The notes beneath the pieces were generated by a model. That model saw only the letters and a program-made list of their open reading frames with translations. It ran no database searches and was not told where the DNA came from. From the NCBI GenBank assembly GCA_012931725.1, contig WHSA01000443.1, positions 1 to 64,000 of the forward strand: 64,000 nt of DNA, in the 5' to 3' direction. Positions 44,972 to 56,851 of the stretch are shown piece after piece. The stretch comes from Litsea cubeba. Lineage: Eukaryota; Streptophyta; Magnoliopsida; Laurales; Lauraceae. The translations under genes were made by a program, and so were the position numbers. The first letter of the stretch is position 1. Every line of letters begins with the position of its first letter.

Positions 44972-45330
44972 CCCTGCTTCTTTTACTTCTCTTGGTCTTT
45001 TATATGTAATGCTTTCCTTTCCAGCCTTTTAATACTCTTTGTTATTAATGAAAAACAGGCTCCTTTACTTGTGCATTTTCCCTGCATTTTTCTCTCTTTT
45101 GCTTCTGGATGTGCTATTGAATGGTATTGAATGCCTTTACTGTGACGCGCGACCCTCGAGTTAGAGAGAGTCGAATGGTCTTCATAGCTGTCTGTGCCGA
45201 TTCTCCGTATTCTTGGCCGAAATGGCTAGCTTTGGCTGAGACGAACTGCCTTGCGCCGAAGTGGATCTAGAGTCCCGCTGGTCTCGGCTATGTGAGCATG
45301 AGTTCGGCAACGGTCTTTGAGGGGTGTATA

Positions 45331-45551
45331 AACCCGGACTTTAGGAATCGGCCGAGTGTTCGAACTCGAGGCCTTTTCCAGGGCGGTGGACCCTTGAGTG
45401 GGGTAAAACCCGGACTTTAGGAATCGGCCGAGTGTTCGTACTCGAGGCCTTTTCCAGGGCGGTAGACCCTTGAGTGGGGTAAAACCCGGACTTTAGGAAT
45501 CGGCCGAGTGTTCGTACTCGAGGCCTCTTCCAGGGCGGTAGACCCTTGAGC
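45331..45551. repeat. 76-bp tandem repeat, three copies, in element B
   Basis: Units starting at 45331, 45407 and 45483 carry 'aacccggactttaggaatcgg', 'ccgagtgttcg.actcgagg' and 'ccagggcggt.gacccttgag'. They lie between the end of the antisense gene and the end of pol. Such arrays are typical of the hypervariable 3' regions of Tat elements, a known seed of satellite DNA. Confidence 0.92.
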
Positions 45552-45633
45552 TGCCGGAGTCAGTCAAAGAGAGATGACAGATTGATGACAGGGCGAAAGC
45601 TGCTTTCATTGATTCTGAGATTCATTACATCTT

Positions 45634-48600
45634 TTAGAAATAGAATTTCTTTAAGTGGGATGCATTCCACGGTCTCGGCAGTGGCTTGCCTTCTAAGTCT
45701 TCGAGCTTGTAGGCTGATTTCCCTGCCAGTGAGACCACCCTGAACGGGCCATGCCAGTTCGGAGCCAGCTTCCCTTCCTTTGGTTCTTTGTCAGCTGGCA
45801 GGGTCTTCTTTAGAACTAGCTCTCCCACGGAGAATCTTCTTTCTCTGACATTTTGATTGTATGCCCTGGCTAACCGCTGCTGATAGTCGGTCAGTCGCAG
45901 GGCTGCTGCTTCTCGGCGCTCGTCTGCCAGCTCCAGCTCCATTGCCAGGTTCGTCTCATTTTGGCGTTGGTCGACCAGCTCTGTCCTCAGGGTGGGAAGG
46001 CCGATTTCTAAAGGAATGACCGCCTCCATCCCGTAGGCCAGAGAGAAAGGTGTTGCCGAAGTGGAACGTCTTGGAGTCGTTCTGTAAGCCCATAATACGC
46101 TCGGAAGCTCCTCTGTCCATCTTCCCTTTGCCTTGTCCAGTCGCTTCTTCAGGCCGTCCAGGATCACTTTGTTAGAGATTTCGGCCTGGCCATTACTCTG
46201 CGGATATGCCGGAGTGGAGTAATGGTTTCTGATACCGTGTCCTTGGCAGAAATCTCTGAAGGACTTGGAGTCGAACTGGGTCCCGTTGTCCGAAATCAGG
46301 GTCCGGGGGATGCCGAACCTCGTTAGGATGTTTTTCTAAACGAAGTTCCTGGAGTCCCTGTCCGTGATTGAGGACAACGGTTCAGCTTCTATCCATTTTG
46401 TGAAGTAGTCTGTAGTGACTATCAGCCATCTTTTGTTCCCTGGAGCTCGGTGAAGAGGCCCCACAATGTCCAGGCCCCATTGAGCGAAGGGCCATGGGCT
46501 AGAGAGGGGACTCAGATCTTGCGCTGGCTGATGGAGAAAGTGGGAGAACTTCTGGCACTTCTCGCATTTCCTGGCGTACACCTGCGCGTCCTTCTGCATG
46601 TAGGGCCACCAGTAACCCTGGCTTATTGCCCTGTAGGCCAGTGATCGACCTCCTATGTGACTGCCGCAGATTCCTTCGTGGATCTCATACAGGAAGTCGT
46701 CCACCTTGCTCGGATGGACGCATTGGAGGTATGGACCTGTGAAGGATTTCCTGTAGAGTTTGCCTTCGGGAGAGAGCCAGAATCGAGCTGCCTTGAGTCT
46801 GATCCGGTGAGCTTCAGTCTTGTCCTCAGGGAGCTGGTCGTCCTTTAAGTAGGCGATGATTGGATCCATCCAGCTTGGGCTGAGGTCAGCACAGAGGACA
46901 AGCCGAGATGAATGGAGTTCTAAGCTTGACCTTGACACTGACCCAACCTCGACAGTCCTTTTCTTCCCTGCTTCGACGGCGGAGGCCAGGTTTGCAAGCG
47001 CATCTGCGTGCGTGTTGGTATCTCGGGATATTTGCCTGACCTCGGCTTTCTGGAAATGAGACAGCAGTTTTTTCGCAAGGGCTAAGTAGGCCGCCATCCT
47101 GTCGTCCCTGGCCTGGTAGTCTCCAGCGAGCTGGCTTGTCACCAGTTGAGAATCGCTGAAGATCACCAGGTGCTGGGCTCCGAGGATTTGGGCGCTGTTC
47201 AACCCTGCTATCAGTGCTTCGTACTCTGCCTCATTGTTCGTCGCTTTGAAGTCCAGGGTGAAAGCCTGCTCTATGACCAGACCCTCTGGCGATTGGAGGA
47301 CTATGCCGGCGCCAGCTCTCTTGGAGGTGGACGATCCGTCGACAAAGATCTTCCATGCCTGGGCGGGAGACTGTTCGACCTCAGTTACTTCTGGCTCGTG
47401 CCCTGTGCCCCCCAGTGCCGTGCCGGGCTGGGTCGGAGCCGAGTTGGGCGAGACGAACTCAACGATGAAGTCCGCCAGAATCTGGGCTTTGATCGTAGTT
47501 CGGGGACGGTACTGTATATCATACTGCCCCAGTTCAACTGCCCACTTTGATATTCGCCCTGAAAAGTCAGCCTTCTTGAATATTGAATGGAGTGGATGCT
47601 CCGTGACCACCACAATGGTGTGGGATTGGAAATAATGGGAGAGCTTGCGGGAGGCACTGACGAGAGCCAACGCAAGCTTCTCCAATAAAAGGTACCTGGT
47701 CTCGGCATCGAGCAGGGTCTTGCTCGTATAATAAATTGGTTTTTGAATTCCCTCATCCTCCCTGATGAGGACGGAGCTCACTGCGTGATCCGAGACCGCA
47801 AGATATAAATACAAAACCTCCCCCGGAGTTGGGGTGGAGAGTAAGGGTGGTGACATCAAATAGGATTTGAGCGCGGCCAATGCTTGGTCGCACTCAGGGG
47901 TCCATTGGAATTTAAAATTTTCTTTAGAAGCTGAAGAAGGCCTGCACTTATCTGATGACCGGCTGATGAAGCGATTGAGTGCTGCAGCCATTCCCGTGAG
48001 CTTCTGGACTTCTTTCGTGGTAGAGGGGCTCTGGATGCCCTGGATCGCGGTGATCTGGTCCGGATTAGCCTCTATCCCCCTCCGCGTTACCAAGCTGCCG
48101 AGGAACTTTCCAGAAGCTACGCCGAAGGCGCACTTGGAGGCATTTAGCTTGAGCTTGTACGCGCGAAGGATGTCGAAGACTTGGCCAAGATCCGCCAGGT
48201 GGTCGCTGGAGCGCACTGATTTGACGACCATGTCGTCGATGTACACCTCTACCGTTCGGCCGAGTTGAGCCTGGAACATCTTTGTCACGAGGCGTTGATA
48301 AGTCGCCCCCGCGTTCTTTAGCCCGAAAGGCATCACCTTGTAGCAGTAAGTGCCGCGGGGGGTTATGAATAACATTTTCTCCTCGTCAGGCTCGTAAAGT
48401 GGAATCTGGTGGTAGCCTCTGTACGCATCAAGGAAGCTCATTCGGTCGTGGCCAGCGGTGGCGTCGATCAGTTGATCAATCTTTGGAAGGGGGAAACTAT
48501 CTTTAGGGCAGGCCCTGTTCAAGTCTGTGAAGTCCACGCACACCCTCCATTTACCAGTTTTCTTTTTTACCACCACCGTGTTGGCCAGCCAGACCGGGTA

Positions 48601-49128
48601 CTGGACTTCCCGGATGGCTCCTGCCTTCAGCAGGTTGTCGACCTCTTCGACGACCGCATCTGTCTGCTGCAGCCCTGTCCTTCGGGCCCTCTGCACTACC
48701 GGTTTGTGGCTGGGGTCCACATTCAACTTATGGCACATGACCTCGGTGTCGACCCCAGGCATTTCGCTCGGGCTCCAAGCAAAGACATCGACGTTCTGCA
48801 TCAGGAACCTTGAGAGCTCGGTTTTCTCCTCGTCTGGCAGCTGGGTGCCGATCAGGAAGAACCTATCTGGGTCTGCCGAATTCAGCCTGACCTCGGCCAG
48901 GTCCTCAATGCTTTTCTTCTCTGGATCTCGGCCGATTTCATCCAGGCCTTTCTCGAATTCGGCGAGGTTGACGCGCTCTGGCTCCTTCACTGCTGGGACC
49001 GCGGCCAGCTGGCCTGCTGCTGATCCCCCTCTACTGTGGCCACTTCCATTTTGCCCTCCTTGTTCTCGAGGACGAACTTCAGCTTCTGGTGGAGGGAAGA
49101 AGGGACTGCTTCCAGCTTGTGGAGCCAC
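45634..49128 (-). pseudogene. pol of element B: RT, two RNase H, integrase; one stop codon
   Basis: A single frame of about 1165 codons with one TAG at 46338-46336. RT: KWRVCVDFTDLNRACPKD, FLDAYRGYHQI, VMPFGLKNAGATYQR, catalytic YIDDM (about 48240). RNase H follows, then a second RNase H (IFVDGSSTSKRAGAGIVL, NNEAEYEAL, FSDSQLVTSQ, HADALANL), as in Tat elements. Integrase: HEGICGSHIGG...CEKCQKF (HHCC), WGLDIVGPL, LISDNGTQFD and NGQAEISNK after the stop (DDE), then WHGPFRVVSL. A small internal loss near the RT connection (KENFKFQW) seems likely. The pol frame differs from that of protease; the switch lies near 49010, either a programmed shift or a mutation. Confidence 0.93.
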
Positions 49129-49817
49129 GTTCTGCCCAAGATGACGTTGTAGGGAGAAGGGGCGTCCACGACCAGGAAGTCGGCCAACACGGAGGCTCCG
49201 CCAACTCGGGTTTCCAAGGTGATCCTACCCTTAGGATAGACTGGCGTAGCGGACAACCCTAGCAGGGGTGCACGGACCTCCATGAGGTCTGCTTCTGAGA
49301 GGTTCATCTTCTTGAAGCAATCGTAGTAGAGGACCTCGGAAGAGCTGCCGGAGTCGACGAGGATCCTCTTCACGGTGAAGTCTCTTAGCTTCATTGTGAG
49401 GAGCAGGGGGTCGTTGTGAGGGAGCTGGATTCCCTCTAGATCCTTATCTGAGAACGAGATTGCGGGTCGGTCGCGGCGGGCTCTCTTGGATGCCGGTGCG
49501 AGCTCGGCCTTCATCACCTCCTTCCCATGCGACGCTCGCCTGGCCTCGGCGCGGGCCCGCGAGCCTCCACGAGACGAGGGAGAGGGGACTGAGGACGCCA
49601 GATGGATCACGTTAATGATCTTCTCGGAATCCTCACTGTCTGGCTCCCGAGCCGCGCTCTGGTGAACTCGGCCCTCGCTGCCGCCGGCATCTTCTGCCTT
49701 GACGAACTCTGGAATGTGGCCTTCGTTGGCTAGCTTCTCCAAGTACCACTTCAGGGAATTGCAGTCCTCGGTCTTGTGCCCTTTACCTTTGTGGTAGGAG
49801 CAGTAGAGCTTGCTTCG
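48987..49817 (-). pseudogene. gag end and aspartic protease of element B
   Basis: The zinc knuckle CSYHKGKGHKTEDC (49800) begins the segment. Then come a charged stretch, a protease with active site LVDSGSSSEVLYYD (about 49330) and NVILGRTWLHKLEAVPS. The segment's reading frame started before the solo LTR at 49823, inside gag. After removing that insertion with one GTTGC, PTSGN joins RSKLYCSYHK in frame. The frame ends at TAG 48987. Pol starts in an overlapping frame at 49128. Confidence 0.85.
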
Positions 49818-49822
49818 GTTGC

Positions 49823-52428
49823 TGATCGATCCCCAAGTGTAGGGTATGATTGTAGTAATAATCTGGTAAATCCAGGTCGATCCACAGGGAGCAATGCTTT
49901 TCAAGAAACCTTCCAACTTTGACCTGTCCTAAATAAACACTAATCTGGCCTGAATAGAAACTAATTAAATTAGATAACTAAATATAAAATGGTTAATTAC
50001 AATGCTTTCCAAAAATAAAAGAACTATTGTAATAAAGGAAACCTAATCTAAGCAATCCTAAAATATCTAAAAACCTGCAAAAGAACACACAAATCAAACG
50101 ACCAATTTAATATAAAAAAAATCAAAACAAAATTTTCTAAATTAGGTCCTACTTACCAAAATCAATTTTTATGCAAATATGAATGAACTATAATGCCCTA
50201 ATTGCTAACAATGCAATTTTATGCAAGTTTCTAACTATATGATGCATGCTGTAAAAAATTCTAAGTATGGAAACTATTGCGCAGCCCTATTTTCACTGGA
50301 CTGTACGACTGGCCTAAGATGGTGTGAACCTAAATCTAATGGCTGGAATCAATAGTGTGATGATGCATGAACACAACAAAAAAAGAAAAACCAAAAAATG
50401 ACTTAAAACGAAAAAGATATGATCACCTAAAGATGCCTACTTGAACTGTTTTGTTGCTGAAATCTGAACGCAGGCTTACTAAGTACCCCTGTTTGAGCCT
50501 TTGGTTGACATGGTTCCCGAGGTTATTTTTGGCTGAAATTTTGGGGTTTCAAAGTCCAATTACCATAGTTTAAATCTGCTATTTTTTTGGACAAAAATAT
50601 TAACGTTTACCTGGTTTTTAAATCATGCACTTTTGTAATCCAGTTGGGTCAATTCTGCTGAATTGTGCAGGATTTTTCACTATTCACTTATCAAATCCGA
50701 ATTTAGTGTTTCTAATCAGTTGATAATCTTGTGATTTCATAAACAAAAACTTGTTCTAATGCAATTTCTAAATATGATGTATGTAGAAAAACACTATCCA
50801 ACCATAGATTATGCAAGTAACAAAAATTGTAAGTTTCTATATGGAAAGATGCAACTTGGGGTTTCTAAATCAAGAACTTGCAAATAATAAAAAAAAATGA
50901 CAGGATATTAACTTTAAATAAAAACAAAAGGGGTGGAAAAAAATAAAAAGCGGAAAAGATGTATCAAAGATCTAGAAACTAGACGATCATACAAGTATTG
51001 AAAATGCGATAATGAAGTCCTCTCTTCTCAGAGTAGGAAAGAAAAAAACAAATGCAAGTGATTACCTGATGTCTCTCGACTTTTAATCCATTTATTTTAT
51101 TTTCAAAAACCTAGATCTAATCATGTGAAATATTGTCTCCAATAAAAACACATAAAAGAACTGGAAATAAAAAAATTAAATCACTTACATAAAGAACACG
51201 CATAATCAATCCAAGTAGTGTCTTTTATTCCTTGATCTTTGAATACAAGAAATTAAGATTCTTCCCTCTTTTTCATTCTCTCAACATGGCCTCTCAACCT
51301 ATGCCTAAAAGAATTAAAAGAAAGAAGAAGAAAGGGACTTAGAGAGAAAGGGTGGATGGGAGTGGAAAGGAGAGATAAAGAGCCTCCAAAATTGCTACCC
51401 AAGAGTCTTGGACGTCCAGCCCTCTTGTATGGCTCCTTTTTATGCTTTTTGCAAATCTTTTTTTAGTAAAGAATCTCTCATCTTTAGGGCTCTTGTTTCC
51501 TTGTGTAGAGATTCTAGCTTAGGCTCCAAGCTAGCTTCTTTCTTTGTGAAGACTTTTAAATTAGAGAGATCTCCTTGCCTTATTAGGTTTCTTGATGAAC
51601 ACACATTCCTTTTATAATTCCAAGAATATCTCTAAAAATTGCATGATGATGTAGAGTGAAGAAACTTTCCAAATATTGAGATTTCTTGCAATTCCCGCCT
51701 AAAACAGTATCAGTCAACTTCCCGAGGTCATATCTCCCTCAATATAGCTCTGATTTATGTAATCTTGGGCTCCACGGATATCTACTCGAAAAGAGCTTTC
51801 CAACGGTGTCTAGATTGCGCCGATCCGACACTCGGTTTGATACTTATGGCCATTTTAAGTTGCTGCTCTATAAAAATCCGGGAATAATTGTGCACAAAAT
51901 GGAAGCTTCTATGTTGGCATCCAATGGTGTGTGGGGTCCATGTTGGACGTCCAAGGCATGCTTGGACTCTTTCCTTGCTTGCTTATTTGACTTTCATTTG
52001 ACCTCTCTTCTCAAATTTCATCAATGTGGGTCCCATGTTGATTTCTCCTACAAATTGAAAGGAATAAATTTATCATTAATTACATGTAAGAAAATAAACA
52101 TGAATAATGCATGGGACCCTACATGTCTAATGATGCACCCAAATGACAAACTTTTCAAAAATAACACATGGTGATAAAAATAGCAAATATGGATTGATGA
52201 AGCCAAAAACTAATTTTTTGGGGGTGATGAATGAGATGAAAAAAAAAATCCTAATTTCACAAAAGTCATGCAATTCAATGAATTTTGACCAATTCTGAAC
52301 ATTTTCCAAAAATATCCCCAAATACATGTAATCATGAAATTAAGTGCAATTATATGCAATTAAACCTAATTAAGTCCACAAATGCTTATGAAATGATGAC
52401 CTAATGACCTAATTTTGTGGACTTATCA
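49823..52428 (-). mobile_element. Solo LTR, 2606 bp, inserted in gag of element B
   Basis: On - it runs TGATAAGTCCACAAAATTAGG...CTTGGGGATCGATCA; on + TGATCGATCC...GACTTATCA. It is flanked by perfect GTTGC duplications (49818-49822 and 52429-52433). No coding sequence was found; AT-rich ORFs inside are chance. The end with 'tccctgtggatcgacctgg' on - resembles the 3' end of plant gypsy LTRs. The lineage is not assigned. Confidence 0.87.
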
Positions 52429-52433
52429 GTTGC

Positions 52434-53982
52434 CGGAGGTGGGCTCATTCTTCAAGGGCGGAGGCCACTTGAAGAATGGCTTGGTCTTTATCTTGCTCAG
52501 GATACGGTATACCGGCTCCTTGAAGACGACGTTGATGCTTTGATCGGCGCTGGTGGGAGGTCTGGGCCTCCAGGTGCCCCCGGATCGGGAAGACGAGGGC
52601 TTCGCCGAACTGGTGGCCCAGGCCTGCTTGGACTCCTGCTTCTGAAAGGACCTCCCGCCTCTCTGCCGAGGCTGGCTGCTCTTGTGCTCGGGCTCCGGTC
52701 TTTCGTCCTCTTCCCGGGCCTGGATTTCATCTTCCTCCCGGGCGACAAAGCGCTTTATCCGGGACATTAGCGCTGACATCGACTCTGGGGGGTCTCCGAC
52801 CAAGTCCTTCCGGAGGTCGTGGCCAGGGATCAGGGCATGCTGGAAGGCATAGATTGCTTATCTCTTCCCTAGTGCCCTCGATCTGGCTGTAAACCGCCCA
52901 AAATCGTCGGGCGAACTTGGCGAGGGTCTCACCCTGCTTCATTCTCAGGGCGAGAAGGTCCCCTTCTTTCTTGGGGACGGCGCTGTAAGCTTGGAACTTC
53001 TTCAGAAAGGAGAGCTGGAGCTCCTTCCAACTCGAAATCGACTTCTTTGGGAGGGCGCAGAACCACTTCAGAGGGAGGTCACCCAAACTGGAGGAGAAGA
53101 TCTTACAGTTGAGGTGGCCTTCGTTTCCCCAGATGGACATCTTCTGGGAGAAGTGACGGAGGTGAGCGGATGGATCGGACAGTCCGTCGTAGGGACGAAC
53201 CGCGGGACGGAGAACCTTTTGGGCAAGGGGGTGCGCTCGATGTCCCTCGTGAAGGGCGAGGCCCCTAGATTAGTGTGGCCACAGATCTGCTTCTAGTCCC
53301 GCACGTCGAGGTTACACTGAATAGCCAACCTGACGCGTTTGTCAAATTGCTCATGCTCGTCGTCCTTTTCTGGAGTTTGGGCTCTTGACTTTCGCTTGGA
53401 GTGGTTCGGGCTGTGATGGCTATGGGTTCGGCCATCGCGGCTACGATGACTTCGGCTGTTGCTCGAGCCTTCGTCATGGATCTGGCTTCGCTTGTGATCC
53501 AGATGGTCTCTGAGATCCTCACGAGGAGGCTGGGCTGCCCTGCTCGGGGCGTCCCTCCTCTTTCCCTGAGGATCAGAGACCTGCCTCAACGAGGCAGTTT
53601 GCGCTGCTCTCAGCTGCTGCTGGAGCTCGCGGATTAACCGCTCCTGCTTCTGGAGGAGAGCATTTTGAGCTGCGACGTCCCCTCCAGCGGCAGGAGGTTG
53701 AACTCGACACGTTTCTTCCACGGCGACGGCCTTATCTTTGCGAGGACGCTCATGCCGACGCTCGTCGCGTCGGGGTGGCGTAACTTCGTCTGCTGAGAAC
53801 GAGGCCTCGAGTCCTTCTTGGAGGGGGACCTCGACGTAGAGTTGCGAGCCTAAGCGGCCCTCGCCTGCAGATGTGCCATGCACCGTTCGGGAACGCCCTT
53901 GAGGAGGGACGTCTGCCGATGGTGCTGGCTGCTCGAGCGCTGCTCTCGAGGATTCTCCACCCTTCCTAGCTTTCGAAGGCAT
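52434..53982 (-). pseudogene. gag of element B
   Basis: Frame 1 (53982-53293) is a basic, Arg/Ser/Pro-rich N-terminus with QEQ-type coiled coil (LIRELQQQLRAAQ) and SHRSRDGRTHSHHS repeats. A frameshift at about 53215 leads to the gag core: VRPYDGLSDPSAHLRHF, GDLPLKWFCALPKKSI, FLKKFQAYSAVP, LRMKQGETLAKF (53140 down to 52870). Another shift near 52860 leads to HALIPGHDLRKDLVGDPP and on to PTSGN at the solo-LTR junction. The gag protein forms particles that carry the element RNA. Whether both shifts are real mutations or sequencing errors cannot be told here. Confidence 0.85.
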
Positions 53983-54030
53983 GACTTCTGGGAGATTGAG
54001 GTTGAGAAGGTTGGGAAGGTTGGGATATTA

Positions 54031-54050
54031 CTTCCCCACAGACGGCGCCA
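54031..54050 (-). other. Primer-binding site of element B
   Basis: On - the sequence is TGGCGCCGTCTGTGGGGAAG, two bases after the LTR end CACCTACA. It is the usual primer site of Tat-type elements. Confidence 0.85.
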
Positions 54051-54052
54051 AT

Positions 54053-54940
54053 TGTAGGTGCAGAAAATAATGACCCACAATAACGGAGGTGCCTTAGAGG
54101 ACTTATCCGAGTTGATGAAGATTAGGTACCGTCCGAAAGCCTGAAAGAGAAGAACAAACGGTCAGAGGACCCTGGCCTGGGCGGCGCAAGGCTCTCCGAT
54201 GCCAAAGTCAGTGAGCGAACTAGAACAATGGAAGGAGAGGAAGAAGAGAGACAGAGTAACAGCTCTGTGGGTTGTATTGTGCGTACCTTGCTGGTGGTAT
54301 GAGGCTCTATTTATAGAGGTTTGGGTCGTATCTTTGGAGGATATCTTGGTGTGGGTCCCATGATTCGACTGGGAAGTCATGATCAGCCCACAAAGTAATA
54401 AATGCGGTCCAATCCAGCCCACTCTGCATTTAATGCTAGTCGGATCAGCCCGCATTGCATTAAATGCGCGTCTTGTTGGGCCAGATTGTGTTGGGCGCCT
54501 TTGACGGTTGGGGTACCATCGGATCTGCCCTCGGGCCTTGCCCTGATGTGGCCTCAGCCGCTGGATGCCGCCATGTCAGTGATCTGGCGAAGATTATGGA
54601 CGGCTGGATGTCGCATCTGTCTCACTAGCTCGCGCCCCTATTCCTCCACGTGCCTGATGACGTGGGGGATGAGGGGTGCGGGTGGAGGTTCTTTCGTGCT
54701 TCGGCTTTCGTCCCGGCTCCTTCAGCCGAGGTGGAGCTCTCAGCCGAGATGAGCACATGGGGCAGCCGAGCTCGGCGCTAGCGGCCCGGAGCTGCCTGAC
54801 TTCGGCTGAGGCCTCTGTCCTGGTAGCCGGGGTGAGTTTGGTGCCACGTGGATGGCACGCGGATGGCACGTGAGAGTGCTTAGTCTCATCTGATGGCTGT
54901 GATTAGCGTAACCCTGGAGTCCTGGAAATCTCCCCACACA
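54053..54940 (-). repeat. 5' LTR of element B
   Basis: 888 bp. It is flanked on + by TCCAT at 54941-54945. CTATTTATAG at 54307-54316 gives a TATA box on -. Confidence 0.93.
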
Positions 54941-54982
54941 TCCATCCTTATCTTTATCTAAAGTTAGTTGATCACCTAATAG

Positions 54983-55165
54983 GGGAATGTTCATATGCAT
55001 CTTTCCCTCACCATAGAGTGTTGGACACTCCCCTTTTTGAACATGAAAAATGCATTTTGTACATCACTCTATGTACTTAAAAAGTACATTTTGTACTTCG
55101 AAATATCCAAAAAGGGGAGTGTCCCTCACCTTATGGTGAGAGAAAGATGCATATGAATGTTCCCC
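54983..55165. mobile_element. Foldback MITE-like element, about 183 bp
   Basis: Two arms of about 60 bp face each other: GGGGAATGTTCATATGCATC at 54983 and the reverse of 55165 (GGGGAACATTCATATGCATC), continuing through ACACTCCCCTTTTTG on both. The centre is AT-rich with 'gtacattttgtac' words. No target duplication was settled. Confidence 0.75.
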
Positions 55166-56777
55166 TTGAGCCCCCACATTAGATGTGGCATAATATAGAT
55201 ATAGAGTCTATTTATTCCATCATATAAAAGAGGGTTTGATGGTTTTTTATTATTTATAAAAGATCTACTTCTGTGATATGATAGTCATTGGTTGTTTGAT
55301 CAAATATTATGATTTTGAGTTATTCATAGATTTCATATTTGTCATTTCCACTTTCATGTTTGTTGATTTGGCAACAGATTTAGCAAAACCTTTTCTTTTC
55401 TTTTTCTTTAAATTAAATATGGTGATCAGGCTTTTGGGCCACACCAACTTACTTGTTATTCCCTATTTAAATGTCTTTACATTTAGGATGACTATCATTG
55501 TTTCATAATAAGTACTAGATATTCAACAATGCTGTGTGTGAAGAAGTTGTGATTCTCGCAAGCTTGGTCTCAAAGATTCTGTATTCATCTCTATAAATTT
55601 ATTGGTAGCTCTCACTTTCGAAATTAATTCAAAGAATTAAAAATAAAAAGGAAAAAATGTATGTTGGTGTGGCATTCTGTGAGATCAATCACATATAAAA
55701 TACATATATAGTAAAATTTTAACAGATGAGATAGTAATTTTGAGTGGTAAGAATTTAAAAGGTGGGGTTTATCAAATGGATCTACTTATCATAGATGATG
55801 ATGAAGAACCATGTGAATCCAACGACTTCACTATGAAGTGTTTATTTTTATTTTTCTTCATCCAATGACTCGCTAGTGTGAGGTTATAAGAATCCGAATT
55901 CTCTGTCGCAGCTGATACATGGGAATGTTGAGTGTGAAATGTGAACCCCCAGTCGCGATGTTGCTGGGATGCCACCTCTTCGGTGCTGGCTCTACCATGA
56001 AGTAAGGAAAACCCTTGCTTTAGGCACCCTAAAATTTAAGTCCTCAAAAATGCAACTGCCTTCTTTTATTTTTCCTAAAATATAAGGTCCCATAACAACT
56101 GGCTTCTCACATTAAAAAAAAATAAAAATAAAAGTTATTCTTCACCGTTGAGAAGTTGTGGCCATTAAAAGAAAAAAGAAAACCCTAAAAAAATCCCTTT
56201 TCTTTTCTGAAATTCTTCGTTCTTCTTATTTGCACTTTTTTTTTCCTCCATATGTGCTGCTTGGAATCCAATGAAAACGATCTCTTCTATATTTTTCTTC
56301 AATCCCGTAAGTCCAATTGGTATTTTACTAATTTCAGAAGTCCTTCCTGGTTGCCAGAAGACAGGTATGAATTATAAATATAATTTTTTCTTCCATTTAC
56401 ACTTTTTGTATTTAATTTAATTCATGTCCTCTCTGCTGTCGGGTTATCCACAAAGGTTGAGCATTCAAAAGTCAAAACCATCTATAGTTTCCCCCAAATG
56501 TTTGAGCAAATTAGAATGATAATTGGTGTGCTCTGTTCTAGAGTTTTGACTGAACTAATTCTTCACCAAGGTTCCTCCGCAATGTATTTATGGTTTCGAT
56601 GTAATGCAAGCCCATTTTAGTACTCATTATCCATATTTGCGTAGCACATGTGCTAAGCAATCTTATTTTGTTGGATGTTTAGGAGAATGCAAATAGAAAA
56701 TTGAATTGGGATGACCGATTGTCATATACCTTGTACTCTATCCAACAGTTTTACTGCTATAGTTAAATAGAGTCCTG
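55166..56777. other. AT-rich non-coding stretch
   Basis: About 1.6 kb without a coding pattern, RNA gene or repeat that I could recognise. Short open frames here look like chance. Confidence 0.5.
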
Positions 56778-56851
56778 CTACTTGGACGGATTCTTGGGAT
56801 CGGAACCTTGGGATCGGTCGAAGGATCGGTCCCAAGAATCCGTCCAAGTAG
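56778..56851. repeat. 74-bp near-perfect palindrome
   Basis: The arms CTACTTGGACGGATTCTTGG and its reverse complement pair perfectly over 22 bp at the ends. A second inner pair (GGATCGG / CCGATCC) lies near the centre. The flanks show no clear duplication. Confidence 0.85.

Larger units (their letters stand above)
41113..54940 (-). mobile_element. Element B: 13.8 kb Tat-lineage Ty3/Gypsy retrotransposon (- strand)
   Basis: Two 0.89 kb LTRs (TGTGTGGGG...CACCTACA on -) are flanked by perfect TCCAT duplications (41108-41112 and 54941-54945). On - the order is PBS, gag, protease, RT, two RNase H domains, integrase, a 76-bp tandem repeat, an antisense cargo gene and PPT. By hand count the LTRs differ at ten bases and one indel in about 887 (about 98.8% identity). 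That is roughly 0.4 million years at the rice LTR rate of 1.3e-8, if that rate applies here. A solo LTR interrupts gag. Confidence 0.94.

Noticed and set aside
46450..49144. Several + strand frames of 60-205 codons inside element B pol
   Set aside because: Shadow frames of the pol gene on -, no recognisable domain.
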